Source of the DNA: Candidatus Omnitrophota bacterium
GTDB lineage: Bacteria; Omnitrophota; Gorgyraeia; Duberdicusellales; 4484-171
Direction: 5' to 3'
Length of the DNA: 16,172 nucleotides
NCBI GenBank assembly: GCA_030601015.1
Contig: JAUVUO010000007.1
Coordinates: forward strand, 1-16,172
The translations under genes and the position numbers were made by a program. This document shows, piece after piece, positions 11,301 through 16,172 of this stretch; positions within the stretch are counted from its first letter, which is position 1; each line of letters starts with the position of its first letter. The notes beneath the pieces were generated by a model. It was not told the DNA's origin and searched no databases. It worked only from the letters and a program-made list of their open reading frames with translations.

Positions 11301-11726
11301 AGAACGCTGAAGCTGGCTTATAATAGCTCTTTCATCTCCATTAATAACAAAAGAGGCCTTATCAGTCATTAATGGGATATCTCCTAAATAAATTTCCTGC
11401 TCTTTTACTTCATTGGACGGATCGCTTAGCCTTAATCTTACCCTCAAAGGGGCAGCAAAACTTTGAGCTCTTCGTTTACATTCATCTACACTATACCTGG
11501 GTCTTCCCAGAGTATACGATATGAATTCTAACCGATACTGTTTATCCGGGCTTTCCATAGGAAAGACTTCTTTTAATATTTCCTGGAGTCCGACATTTTT
11601 TCTCTTTTCCGGTAAAATATTTATTTGTAAAAATTCTTTAAAAGAGCGCATCTGATGCTCAAAAAAATGAGGCATCGGAAAGGCTTTTTTAATCGTAGAA
11701 AAAGAAATCTTTTGAATTTTTTTCAA
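8310..11726 (-). CDS. rpoB: DNA-directed RNA polymerase subunit beta
   Basis: This is the second large catalytic subunit, 1138 residues, about 200 shorter than E. coli RpoB. It lacks the lobe insertion (SI1) between [16 protein letters not shown] and [10 protein letters not shown]. The rifampicin region is at about 380-410. Residues matching E. coli Gln513, Asp516, His526, Arg529 and Ser531 are kept, while positions 522 and 533 are Ala395 and Met406. Residues about 797-880 form a lysine/glutamate-rich insert, short compared with the matching E. coli region (SI2). The conserved [25 protein letters not shown] and [25 protein letters not shown] blocks follow. The start is TTG: AGGAGG lies five bases upstream, the family begins near here, and the next in-frame ATG (codon 18) would remove conserved sequence. 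It starts only 15 bases after rplL and ends in an ATGA overlap with rpoC. Confidence 0.98.
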   Translation of the reverse strand: MKKIQKISFSTIKKAFPMPHFFEHQMRSFKEFLQINILPEKRKNVGLQEILKEVFPMESPDKQYRLEFISYTLGRPRYSVDECKRRAQSFAAPLRVRLRLSDPSNEVKEQEIYLGDIPLMTDKASFVINGDERAIISQLQRSPGVFFEDETHTTGKKMYFARIIPYRGYWFEFRTDINDTITAIIDRRKTFPATQVLRIMGLSTSDEIYSQFSDKPYPEIVNTVKKDITNNREEAYLDFYKKMRPTEPITLEASKEVFHRMFLDPRRYDLARVGRYLLNKKLNMNLSLNKRTLDIETVVLIIKTLLEVKAGKREIDDIDHLSNRRVKLIGELLQHQVRIGLLRVERTFIERYTLITTHGFSIQHLINSRAFSSQIQDFFGRSPLSQFMDQTNPLAEMTHKRRLSAMGPGGLSRERAGFEVRDVHPTHYGKICPIETPEGANIGLLSSLTTHSLINPLGFLSTPYRKVEDGKVLDKVEYLTADEEENKIIAQVTANIDNDGKILDKEIYARYKGKFPNVKPKELEYMDISNQQIISVSASLIPFLEHDDANRALMGSNMQRQAVPLLFPQEPLVGTGIEEKLARDSGVMLISQEAGKVTEVDASAIKINNFVYKLKKFSRSNADTCINQRPLVKKGDVIKRNTIIADGMATKNGEIALGTNLLVAFIPWRGYNFEDAIILNERLVKDDVLTSVHIEKFELEARETRLGNEDVTRDIPNISEEALRNLDDTGVIRIGAEVMPDDILVGRVTPKTEKELSPEERLLRAIFGEKAADVKDTSLRVPPGIYGVIRNVEVFQRKDRGRKSKKEKTEELRKIREIEKYYEEEKNLLEQERSKRVSLILGKSEKKIKYEDYEDNEETKAIFNIYEGRLAELAIERELERAKIKKGDELPAGVLKRVVVFVAMKRKISAGDKLSGRHGNKGVISKILPEEDMPYLEDGTPVDIVLNPLGVPSRMNVGQLLEMHTGWAAKKLNKRNMSPVFDGARDEDIGNLLKDADLSKDGKVILYDGYTGKPFAQKAGVGYMYVLKLNHMIDDKIHARAIGPYSLITQQPLGGKAQFGGQRFGEMEVWALEAYGAAFTLQEVLTVKSDDVEGRTRIYEAIVRGEQKFRPSVPESFNVLLKELQGLCLDVRAEKESK

Positions 11727-11731
11727 ACCAT

Positions 11732-11737
11732 CCTCCT
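11732..11737 (-). promoter_or_regulatory. Shine-Dalgarno fixing the TTG start of rpoB
   Basis: AGGAGG on the minus strand lies five bases before TTG at 11726. An ATG immediately after it (in GGATGGTTTGAAA) is out of frame and reaches TGA after two codons, so it cannot start rpoB. The site lies within the 15-base gap after rplL, leaving no room for an attenuator or separate promoter between the two genes. Confidence 0.8.
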
Positions 11738-11741
11738 AAAA

Positions 11742-12119
11742 TTACTTTAATTCTACAGTAGCTCCTGCAGTTTCTAATTTTTTCTTAATTTCCTCAGCTT
11801 CTTCTTTAGCAACATTTTCTTTTATCGCTTTAGGCGCTGAATCAACTAAATCTTTTGCTTCCTTTAATCCTAATTCAGTTATTGACCTTACTACCTTAAT
11901 TACAGCAATTTTAGTGGCTCCAACCGCTGTTAACACAACATTAAATGAAGTTTGCTCTTCAACTTCTTCTACAGCAACCCCTCCTGCACCAGCAGCAACA
12001 GCTATCGCGGGAGCACTTGCCGATACCCCAAATTTTTCTTCACACGCTTTAACTAACTCCGATAACTCTAAAACAGTTAATTCCTCCACCATTTTTAGGA
12101 CATCATCTACCTTAGACAT
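11742..12119 (-). CDS. rplL: 50S ribosomal protein L7/L12
   Basis: L7/L12 forms the flexible multicopy stalk that recruits and stimulates the translational GTPases. The product from ATG 12119 is 125 residues, the usual length. The N-terminal dimerisation domain ([20 protein letters not shown]) binds L10. An Ala/Gly-rich hinge ([20 protein letters not shown]) follows, then the C-terminal domain ([48 protein letters not shown]). The reading frame is open 21 codons further upstream, but that lysine-rich extension overlaps rplJ and is not part of the family. AGGAGG five bases before ATG 12119 settles the start. It follows rplJ by 19 bases. The strong binding site fits the several copies of L12 needed per ribosome. 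Confidence 0.97.
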   Translation of the reverse strand: MSKVDDVLKMVEELTVLELSELVKACEEKFGVSASAPAIAVAAGAGGVAVEEVEEQTSFNVVLTAVGATKIAVIKVVRSITELGLKEAKDLVDSAPKAIKENVAKEEAEEIKKKLETAGATVELK

Positions 12120-12124
12120 AAAAA

Positions 12125-12130
12125 CCTCCT
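12125..12130 (-). promoter_or_regulatory. Shine-Dalgarno deciding the rplL start
   Basis: AGGAGG on the minus strand is five bases upstream of ATG 12119. It supports a 125-residue L7/L12 over the longer open frame that starts inside rplJ. Confidence 0.8.
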
Positions 12131-12138
12131 CACTTTTA

Positions 12139-12681
12139 TTATTTTTCTTTGACTTTTTTAATTTCTTCAATAACCCATACAAACTTTAAAACAACTTGAT
12201 TTAAACATGAAAGAAAACCGGTTATAGGCGAAGCTAACCCGGAAACCGCCATCCCTAAAAGAACTTCTTTTGAAGGTAACTTCGCTAACTCACTTACTTC
12301 ATTTGCCGATATCTTTGTAGCGTTCATTAAACCGCCTTTCACTTTAAAATCCGGTTTTCCTTTAGAAAAATCCATAAGAATCTTACAAACCTTAACTATA
12401 TCCTCGGAAGAAGTGATAACAAGACCTGTCGCACCGTCAAAAAACTCGCTTGATTCTTGATAATCCAAATCTTTCAATGCTTTTTGAAATAAAGAATTTT
12501 TGGTGACAATAATACCTGATTGAGAATCCTTAAGATCATTACGCAATACATTTAAAGAAAAGGCATCCAACTTATCAAAATTCACAAAAAAACTTCCTTG
12601 AGAACTTCCAATTTTCTCTTTTACTTCCCCAATAACTTTTTCTTTCGTAAGTAAACCAATTTTTTTTGTTTTTTTATTCAT
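12139..12681 (-). CDS. rplJ: 50S ribosomal protein L10
   Basis: L10 anchors the L7/L12 dimers to 23S rRNA next to L11, forming the stalk base. The 180-residue product is slightly longer than the common 165-175. The N-terminal RNA-binding part is visible ([73 protein letters not shown]), then [29 protein letters not shown]-terminal helix rich in hydrophobic and lysine residues follows, to which L12 dimers would bind. Only a weak AAGAAG site precedes the ATG. The 76-base gap after rplA is where an L10 autoregulatory leader lies in many bacteria; I see only one weak stem there. Confidence 0.95.
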   Translation of the reverse strand: MNKKTKKIGLLTKEKVIGEVKEKIGSSQGSFFVNFDKLDAFSLNVLRNDLKDSQSGIIVTKNSLFQKALKDLDYQESSEFFDGATGLVITSSEDIVKVCKILMDFSKGKPDFKVKGGLMNATKISANEVSELAKLPSKEVLLGMAVSGLASPITGFLSCLNQVVLKFVWVIEEIKKVKEK

Positions 12682-12757
12682 AATTTCTTCTTTTTACCTT
12701 TACACTTTTGTCTAAATTTTTAATAATCCTTCTCTAAACATTTTCAACAAAAAAATT

Positions 12758-13438
12758 TTATATACTTAGTTTTAATGACGGGCTCATTGTTGCCGATAGA
12801 TATAAATTATGGATAAATTCTCCCTTAACCGCCGGAGGCCTCGAGTCATTAAGCGCTTTAATAAAGGCTTCTATATTGTCTTTTTGGGCTTCTTTAGAAA
12901 AAGATATTTTCCCTACACCCACATGAATACAGCCAGTTTTATCCATACGGAAATCAATCTTTCCTTGTTTCGAATCTTTTACCGCATAAGAAACATTTTC
13001 AGTTACCGTGCCGGTTTTAGGAGACGGCATCAATCCTCTTGGACCTAAAAATTTGCCTAATCGACTAACAATCCTCATCATCTTAGGAGTTGCGATACAA
13101 CAATCAAAACCAACCCACCCTTCTTTCAAAATTTTATCAATTAAATCTTGAGATCCAATAAAATCAGCACCGGCATTTTTTGCATCTGCCTCTTTCTCCG
13201 GCTCACAGAATACTAAAACCTTTACTTCCTTGCCAATTCCATGAGGCAATTTCACAGATCCCCTAACTATTTGTTCGGACTGTTTAGGGTCAGCTCCTAA
13301 TTTTCCACTTACCTCGATCGTCTGATCAAACTTAACTTTGGGCATTGATTTCAATATTGATATTGCTTCATCAATCGAATAAAATTTATCCTCTTTTACC
13401 AATTCTTTTGCTTTTACATATCGTTTACTATTATCCAT
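12758..13438 (-). CDS. rplA: 50S ribosomal protein L1
   Basis: L1 forms the mobile L1 stalk, which helps release E-site tRNA, and in many bacteria it represses its own mRNA. The 226-residue product has typical length. Family blocks include KYVKAKEL-like RYVKAKELV, the long QIVRGSVKLPHGIGKEVKVLVFCE segment, the interdomain signature near GFDCCIATPKMMRIVSRLGKFLGPRGLMPSPKTGTVT, and the C-terminal LYLSATMSPSLKL. The ATG has only an AGGGG-like site about ten bases upstream. The gene follows rplK by 18 bases, the conserved L11-L1 pair. Confidence 0.97.
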   Translation of the reverse strand: MDNSKRYVKAKELVKEDKFYSIDEAISILKSMPKVKFDQTIEVSGKLGADPKQSEQIVRGSVKLPHGIGKEVKVLVFCEPEKEADAKNAGADFIGSQDLIDKILKEGWVGFDCCIATPKMMRIVSRLGKFLGPRGLMPSPKTGTVTENVSYAVKDSKQGKIDFRMDKTGCIHVGVGKISFSKEAQKDNIEAFIKALNDSRPPAVKGEFIHNLYLSATMSPSLKLSI

Positions 13439-13456
13439 AATATCAAACCCCTAAAA

Positions 13457-13894
13457 TTACGCGTCAACAACTTTTACACCGCAACTCCTTGCCGTTCCCT
13501 CGACAATTTTTGCAGCTTTTTTCGAATCCCTTGTATTCAAATCAGCCATTTTTTCTTTAGCAATTTCTAATACTTGAGCTTTCGTAATCTTACCTATTAT
13601 TTCTTTACCGGGAAGAGTACTTGCTTTAGCTAGATTAGCTGCTCTTTTAATTAAAAAAGAAACCGGTGGACTTTTAATTATAAAATCGAAAGATTTATCT
13701 TCATAAACATCAATTACAACGGGTAAAATAATACCCTCTTTTTGTTTTGTAGCATCATTAAAAGCTTTACAAAACTGCATAATGTTTACACCATGCTGCC
13801 CCAAAGCCGGGCCTACGGGAGGTGCTGGATTAGCACTTCCAGCCGGAAGCTGCAGCTTTATTTTTGTTACAACTTTTTTTTTCTTTTTTGCCAT
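13457..13894 (-). CDS. rplK: 50S ribosomal protein L11
   Basis: L11 binds the GTPase-associated region of 23S rRNA with L10-L12 and is needed for stringent activation of RelA. The 145-residue product is full length. The N-terminal domain has [20 protein letters not shown] followed by [17 protein letters not shown], including the conserved proline-rich linker region targeted by thiopeptides. The C-terminal RNA-binding domain has [20 protein letters not shown] and ends [10 protein letters not shown], which is canonical. GGAG (13901-13904) lies six bases before the ATG. It starts 58 bases after nusG. Confidence 0.98.
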   Translation of the reverse strand: MAKKKKKVVTKIKLQLPAGSANPAPPVGPALGQHGVNIMQFCKAFNDATKQKEGIILPVVIDVYEDKSFDFIIKSPPVSFLIKRAANLAKASTLPGKEIIGKITKAQVLEIAKEKMADLNTRDSKKAAKIVEGTARSCGVKVVDA

Positions 13895-13952
13895 AAATTA
13901 CTCCGATATTTCTTTAATTTTGTAAATCCCGTTAATTTATATATTTCAAAAA

Positions 13953-14480
13953 CTATATTTTTTCAATTTGCCAAAACTCCAATTCTACAGGGGTAGTCCT
14001 CCCAAAAATTGAGACACTAACTTTTACCTTACCTTTTTCAGGAAAAACTCCCTCCACAACCCCGCTTGAGTTAATAAAAGGGCCTTCCATCACTCTAATA
14101 CTTTCCCCTAACTCAAAACTAACCTTCGGTGCAGGTTTTGCTTTACTTTGCTCTGCTCGATCCAAAATCCTGTTCACTTCATCTTCAGAAATTGGTGAAG
14201 GTTTTCTCTTTGGCCCGATAAAAGCCGTAATACCTGGAGTATTTCTTACAAAAAGCCATGTATCATCATTCATCTCCATATGAATAAGTATATAACCTGG
14301 AAAAAATTTCCTTTCTAAAACTTTTTTCTTTCCAAGTTTTACCTCTGTAATTTGTTCTTTAGGAATAACAACATCATCAATTAATTCTTCATAATTATGA
14401 GCTTTAATCCGTAAATCTAAATTTACTTTCGTCTTGTCTTCAGCACCGCTTATCGAATGCAATATATACCAACGTTTCAT
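13953..14480 (-). CDS. nusG: Transcription termination/antitermination factor NusG
   Basis: NusG binds the beta' clamp of elongating RNA polymerase, can stimulate or restrain Rho-dependent termination, and can link polymerase to the ribosome through S10. The 175-residue product has typical length with no large insertion. The NGN domain begins MKRWYILHSISGAEDKTKVNL and includes RKFFPGYILIHMEMND and FVRNTPGITAFIG. A charged linker leads to the KOW domain at about 122-175 (FELGESIRVMEGPFINSSG, VEGVFPEKGKVKVSVSIFGR). AGGT lies four bases before the ATG. The gene is in the conserved secE-nusG-rplK order. Confidence 0.97.
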   Translation of the reverse strand: MKRWYILHSISGAEDKTKVNLDLRIKAHNYEELIDDVVIPKEQITEVKLGKKKVLERKFFPGYILIHMEMNDDTWLFVRNTPGITAFIGPKRKPSPISEDEVNRILDRAEQSKAKPAPKVSFELGESIRVMEGPFINSSGVVEGVFPEKGKVKVSVSIFGRTTPVELEFWQIEKI

Positions 14481-14514
14481 TTTTACCTGCTATTTTGGAT
14501 TTAATTTTTAAAAT

Positions 14515-14709
14515 TTATTTTAAGACTAATTGTACCAAACTTGACAAGCCCAAATCAACAAAAAATATGTAAGTAGTCAAAATAACAGAAACAATCACGA
14601 CTAAAAAACTTGCTGAAACTAACTCCTGCCTTGTGGACCAATTTACTTTTTTTAATTCTTCCTTAACTTCACTTATAAATTTTGGTAATGATTTAATTTT
14701 CTTTATCAT
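14515..14709 (-). CDS. secE: Preprotein translocase subunit SecE
   Basis: SecE clamps the two halves of SecY in the inner-membrane protein-conducting channel. The 64-residue form is the short single-span type common outside the enteric bacteria. The N-terminal amphipathic part (LPKFISEVKEELKKVNWSTRQEL) carries the family signature around KKVNWSTRQE, and one transmembrane helix follows at about 33-52 (ASFLVVIVSVILTTYIFFVD). No Shine-Dalgarno is visible before the ATG (ACATTCACAATT), so initiation may be weak or use another mode. The gene lies between tRNA-Trp and nusG, its usual place. Confidence 0.93.
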   Translation of the reverse strand: MIKKIKSLPKFISEVKEELKKVNWSTRQELVSASFLVVIVSVILTTYIFFVDLGLSSLVQLVLK

Positions 14710-14775
14710 AATTGTGAATGTTTATATTAGTCGTTTGATTTCAAATTTATTTATTCTTACACCTGAGTATTTCAA

Positions 14776-14849
14776 CAGGCGAGGCAGGGATTGAACCTGC
14801 AACCCCCGGTTTTGGAGACCGGTGCTCTAGCCAGTTGAGCTACTCGCCT
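14776..14849 (-). tRNA. trnW: tRNA-Trp (anticodon CCA)
   Basis: A complete cloverleaf is visible on the minus strand. The acceptor stem AGGCGAG pairs with CTCGCCT. The D arm is GCTC...GAGC. The anticodon stem CCGGT/ACCGG carries the loop CTCCAAA with anticodon CCA at 14813-14815. The T arm is GCAGG-TTCAATC-CCTGC and the discriminator is G. The genome-encoded 3' end continues TTG, so CCA must be added after transcription. It lies between rpmG and secE in the same direction and probably on the same transcript. Confidence 0.97.
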
Positions 14850-14933
14850 AAATTAGCTCTCTATTCAAAACTACTTATTGGCAAAGCAACTCGAAATATT
14901 TGTACCTAATAAACTTTATAACAAAGAACTTAC

Positions 14934-15086
14934 TTATGGTTTACTTTCCTTGTGATCAATATGTTTCCGATCCCAACGGCAATATTTTTTTATAACCATT
15001 TTTTCAGGATGCTGCCTTTTATTCTTGGTTGTATAATAATTTTTGCGTTTACACTTTGTACAAGCTAACGAAATTAATTCTCTCAT
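14934..15086 (-). CDS. rpmG: 50S ribosomal protein L33
   Basis: L33 is a small protein near the E site of the 50S subunit. The 50-residue product is the usual length and has the family blocks ISLACTKCKRKNYYTTKNKR, HPEKMVIKKYC and DRKH. Cys9, Cys12 and Cys36 match zinc-ribbon ligands, but the fourth ligand position is Asp39 instead of cysteine, so zinc binding is uncertain. The start is ATG 15086, as in the family (MRE...), without a visible Shine-Dalgarno. An in-frame TTG at 15119 has AGGGAAG upstream and would add 11 mostly hydrophobic residues (MIFFPINLLKY), which is unlike the family. The gene sits between two tRNA genes. Confidence 0.92.
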   Translation of the reverse strand: MRELISLACTKCKRKNYYTTKNKRQHPEKMVIKKYCRWDRKHIDHKESKP

Positions 15087-15160
15087 ATATTTTAAAAGAT
15101 TTATCGGAAAGAAAATCAAACTTCCCTAGGTTAATAATTTAAACAGATATCCCTATTTAA

Positions 15161-15233
15161 AGCCCACGACCGGAGTTGAACCGGTGACCACTTCGTTACC
15201 AACGAAGTGCTCTACCGACTGAGCTACGTGGGC
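15161..15233 (-). tRNA. trnT: tRNA-Thr (anticodon GGU)
   Basis: A full cloverleaf is visible on the minus strand. The acceptor stem GCCCACG pairs with CGTGGGC. The D arm is GCTC-AGTCGGTA-GAGC. The anticodon stem CTTCG/CGAAG carries the loop TTGGTAA with anticodon GGT. The T arm is ACCGG-TTCAACT-CCGGT and the discriminator is U. The following bases are TTA, so CCA is not encoded. It is the first gene after a sigma70-like promoter and heads the ribosomal and polymerase cluster; tRNA-Thr is a common neighbour of tuf/secE/nusG clusters. Confidence 0.97.
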
Positions 15234-15270
15234 AAATTCTTTGTATCCCAAGACATTATGGACTTCATCG

Positions 15271-15298
15271 ATAATACTATAAAAGCTATCTTTGTCAA
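15271..15298 (-). promoter_or_regulatory. Sigma70-type promoter for tRNA-Thr and downstream genes
   Basis: On the minus strand a perfect -35 box TTGACA (15293-15298) is followed by a 16-base spacer and the -10 box TATTAT (15271-15276, five of six consensus bases). Transcription would start near 15264, about 30 bases before the tRNA-Thr 5' end. It is the best promoter I see in the window and probably feeds tRNA-Thr, rpmG, tRNA-Trp, secE and possibly all genes downstream. Confidence 0.75.
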
Positions 15299-15300
15299 GA

Positions 15301-15335
15301 AAAAAAATTAAAATAATATTTATTTTTGTTTTTTT
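15301..15335 (-). terminator. A/T-only hairpin after ligA, possible weak terminator
   Basis: On the minus strand AAAATAA-ATA-TTATTTT forms a perfect seven-pair stem with a three-base loop. A further run of seven A pairs with seven T after a two-base mismatch. The T run at the 3' end then abuts the -35 box of the tRNA-Thr promoter. It follows the ligA stop by about 65 bases and could end ligA transcription. It has no G-C pair, so as an intrinsic terminator it would be weak; it may instead act as an A/T-rich UP-like element for the promoter. The remainder of 15234-15399 holds nothing I recognise. Confidence 0.3.
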
Positions 15336-15399
15336 ATAAATAACATACAAACTCGCAGCTAATATTCCAATATTAAAGTTTTATAGCACCTCCATAAAC

Positions 15400-16172
15400 T
15401 TATTGTTTTCCTACTAATTTAAAAAAAACATTTTCATTAATAATTTTAAGGCCAAAGGCTTTAGCCTTCTCATGCTTAGATCCGGGATTTTCACCCAACA
15501 CAAGAAAATCAGTATTCTTACTCACACTTGATGAGCACTCGCCACCCTGTTCAATTACAATTTTTTTTGCTTCATTTCTAGTTATTTTCTTCAACTCGCC
15601 GGTAAACACAAATACTTTTCCTAAAATTTTGGTAGAATCCAGTATCTTCTTATCCTGAACAAGATTTATACCCAAAAACTTAAATTTTTCTATCATTCGA
15701 ATTATATTCACTGATGAAAAAAAATCAACTATCGATTTTGCCATAATCGGCCCAATATCAGGTATCATTTCTAAATCAACCGTCTTTAATTTACACAATT
15801 TATCAATGGTTGTAAATTTTTCAGCCAAAATTAAGGCAGCCTTCTCACCCACATGTTTTATTCCTAATCCGTACAGAAAAGACGCTAACGATTTTTTCTT
15901 ACTTTTCACTATAGAAGCAATTAAATTATTTACTTTTTTCTCCTTAAAAAACGACAATTTAAACAGAACTTTCTTGTCTAAAGTATAGATATCTACAAGA
16001 CTATTAACAAACCCTTTATCTACCAACTCATTGATTACACTCTTACCCATACCCTCTATATCCAAAGCTGATCTGGAAACAAAATGCCCCAAAGCCCTCT
16101 TAAGCTGAGCCGGACAATCAGGATTAATACAGTACAAAAGCACACCCGACGAATATCCCCCCGATTCGCCAA
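15400..16172 (-). CDS. ligA: NAD-dependent DNA ligase LigA, C-terminal part
   Basis: LigA seals nicks in duplex DNA using NAD+ during replication and repair. The 5' part, with the adenylation and OB domains, lies beyond the right edge; about 256 residues are visible and the frame is open to the window end. The zinc finger's second cysteine pair is seen in YCINPDCPAQL, followed by HFVSRSALDIEGMG. Tandem helix-hairpin-helix motifs follow (LYGLGIKHVGEKAALILAEK; MIPDIGPIMAKSIVDFF). A C-terminal BRCT domain (GKVFVFTGELKKITRNEAKK, EQGGECSSSVSKNTDFLVLG) ends at TAA. The GTG at 16143 is internal, not a start, because conserved ligase sequence continues upstream. It has no functional link to the ribosomal cluster and is separated from it by a promoter. 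Confidence 0.96.
   Translation of the reverse strand, partial: GESGGYSSGVLLYCINPDCPAQLKRALGHFVSRSALDIEGMGKSVINELVDKGFVNSLVDIYTLDKKVLFKLSFFKEKKVNNLIASIVKSKKKSLASFLYGLGIKHVGEKAALILAEKFTTIDKLCKLKTVDLEMIPDIGPIMAKSIVDFFSSVNIIRMIEKFKFLGINLVQDKKILDSTKILGKVFVFTGELKKITRNEAKKIVIEQGGECSSSVSKNTDFLVLGENPGSKHEKAKAFGLKIINENVFFKLVGKQ

Noticed and set aside
12120..12182. A 21-residue N-terminal extension of L7/L12
   Set aside because: It overlaps rplJ, is lysine-rich low-complexity sequence absent from the family, and AGGAGG points to the internal ATG at 12119.
13895..13970. Possible promoter at the nusG-rplK junction (TTGAAA with a TATAAA downstream)
   Set aside because: The spacing is about 19 bases and such matches are expected by chance in DNA this A/T-rich.
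14850..14933. Possible promoter between rpmG and tRNA-Trp
   Set aside because: Several TATAAA-like stretches exist but none has a paired -35 box at proper spacing.
15087..15119. TTG start giving L33 an 11-residue hydrophobic leader
   Set aside because: AGGGAAG upstream makes it tempting, but L33 is a soluble ribosomal protein that begins at the MR... residue in the family.
15153..15350. A 65-codon minus-strand open frame covering tRNA-Thr
   Set aside because: Its C-terminal half is the translation of the tRNA gene itself (the familiar HVAQSVEH...VTGSTPV-type artefact), and the rest is A/T-rich promoter DNA.
1..16172. Mobile elements, CRISPR arrays, defence or other accessory genes
   Set aside because: The window is filled by conserved housekeeping genes in conserved order. 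I saw no direct-repeat arrays, long inverted repeats, transposase or integrase sequence, and no broken genes.

Overview
This is a housekeeping locus from a low-GC bacterium (GC looks like roughly one third by eye). Every supported gene lies on the minus strand, so it reads from high to low coordinates: 3' part of ligA, tRNA-Thr(GGU), rpmG, tRNA-Trp(CCA), secE, nusG, rplK, rplA, rplJ, rplL, rpoB, rpoC, rpsL, rpsG, fusA, tuf, and the first codons of rpsJ, which runs off the left edge.

Organism. The code is standard: TGA is used as a stop in rpoB, which argues against lineages that read UGA as an amino acid. RpoC carries a long insertion in its trigger loop (an SI3-type sequence insertion), a Gram-negative-type trait absent from Firmicutes and Actinobacteria. 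Neither tRNA gene encodes its CCA end. EF-Tu has an unusual four-cysteine insertion in the G domain. Together these suggest a diderm candidate lineage, possibly of the PVC/Omnitrophota type, but that placement is an inference from memory and has low certainty.

Layout. (1) 15400-16172: C-terminal part of NAD-dependent DNA ligase, an unrelated upstream neighbour. (2) 15234-15399: the longest non-coding stretch, holding an A/T-only hairpin and a good sigma70-type promoter just upstream of tRNA-Thr. (3) 14515-15233: tRNA-Thr, L33, tRNA-Trp and SecE. (4) 11742-14480: NusG and the L11, L1, L10 and L7/L12 genes. (5) 4342-11726: the RNA polymerase beta and beta' genes, joined by an ATGA overlap. (6) 1-4354: the str genes S12, S7, EF-G and EF-Tu, running into the S10 operon. 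rpsL begins inside rpoC, and I see no convincing terminator between tRNA-Thr and rpsJ. The region therefore looks like one continuous transcription and translation supercluster of about 15 kb. No internal gap exceeds about 85 bases.

Function. The genes make ribosomal stalk and decoding-centre proteins, the two large RNA polymerase subunits, the NusG factor that can link polymerase to ribosome, both main elongation factors, and the SecE translocon subunit. I found no mobile element, CRISPR array, phage gene or new system. The observations worth a second look are the cysteine insertion in EF-Tu, the fusion of the beta and str operons by overlapping genes, a charged insert in RpoB, and start-codon and ribosome-binding-site choices.
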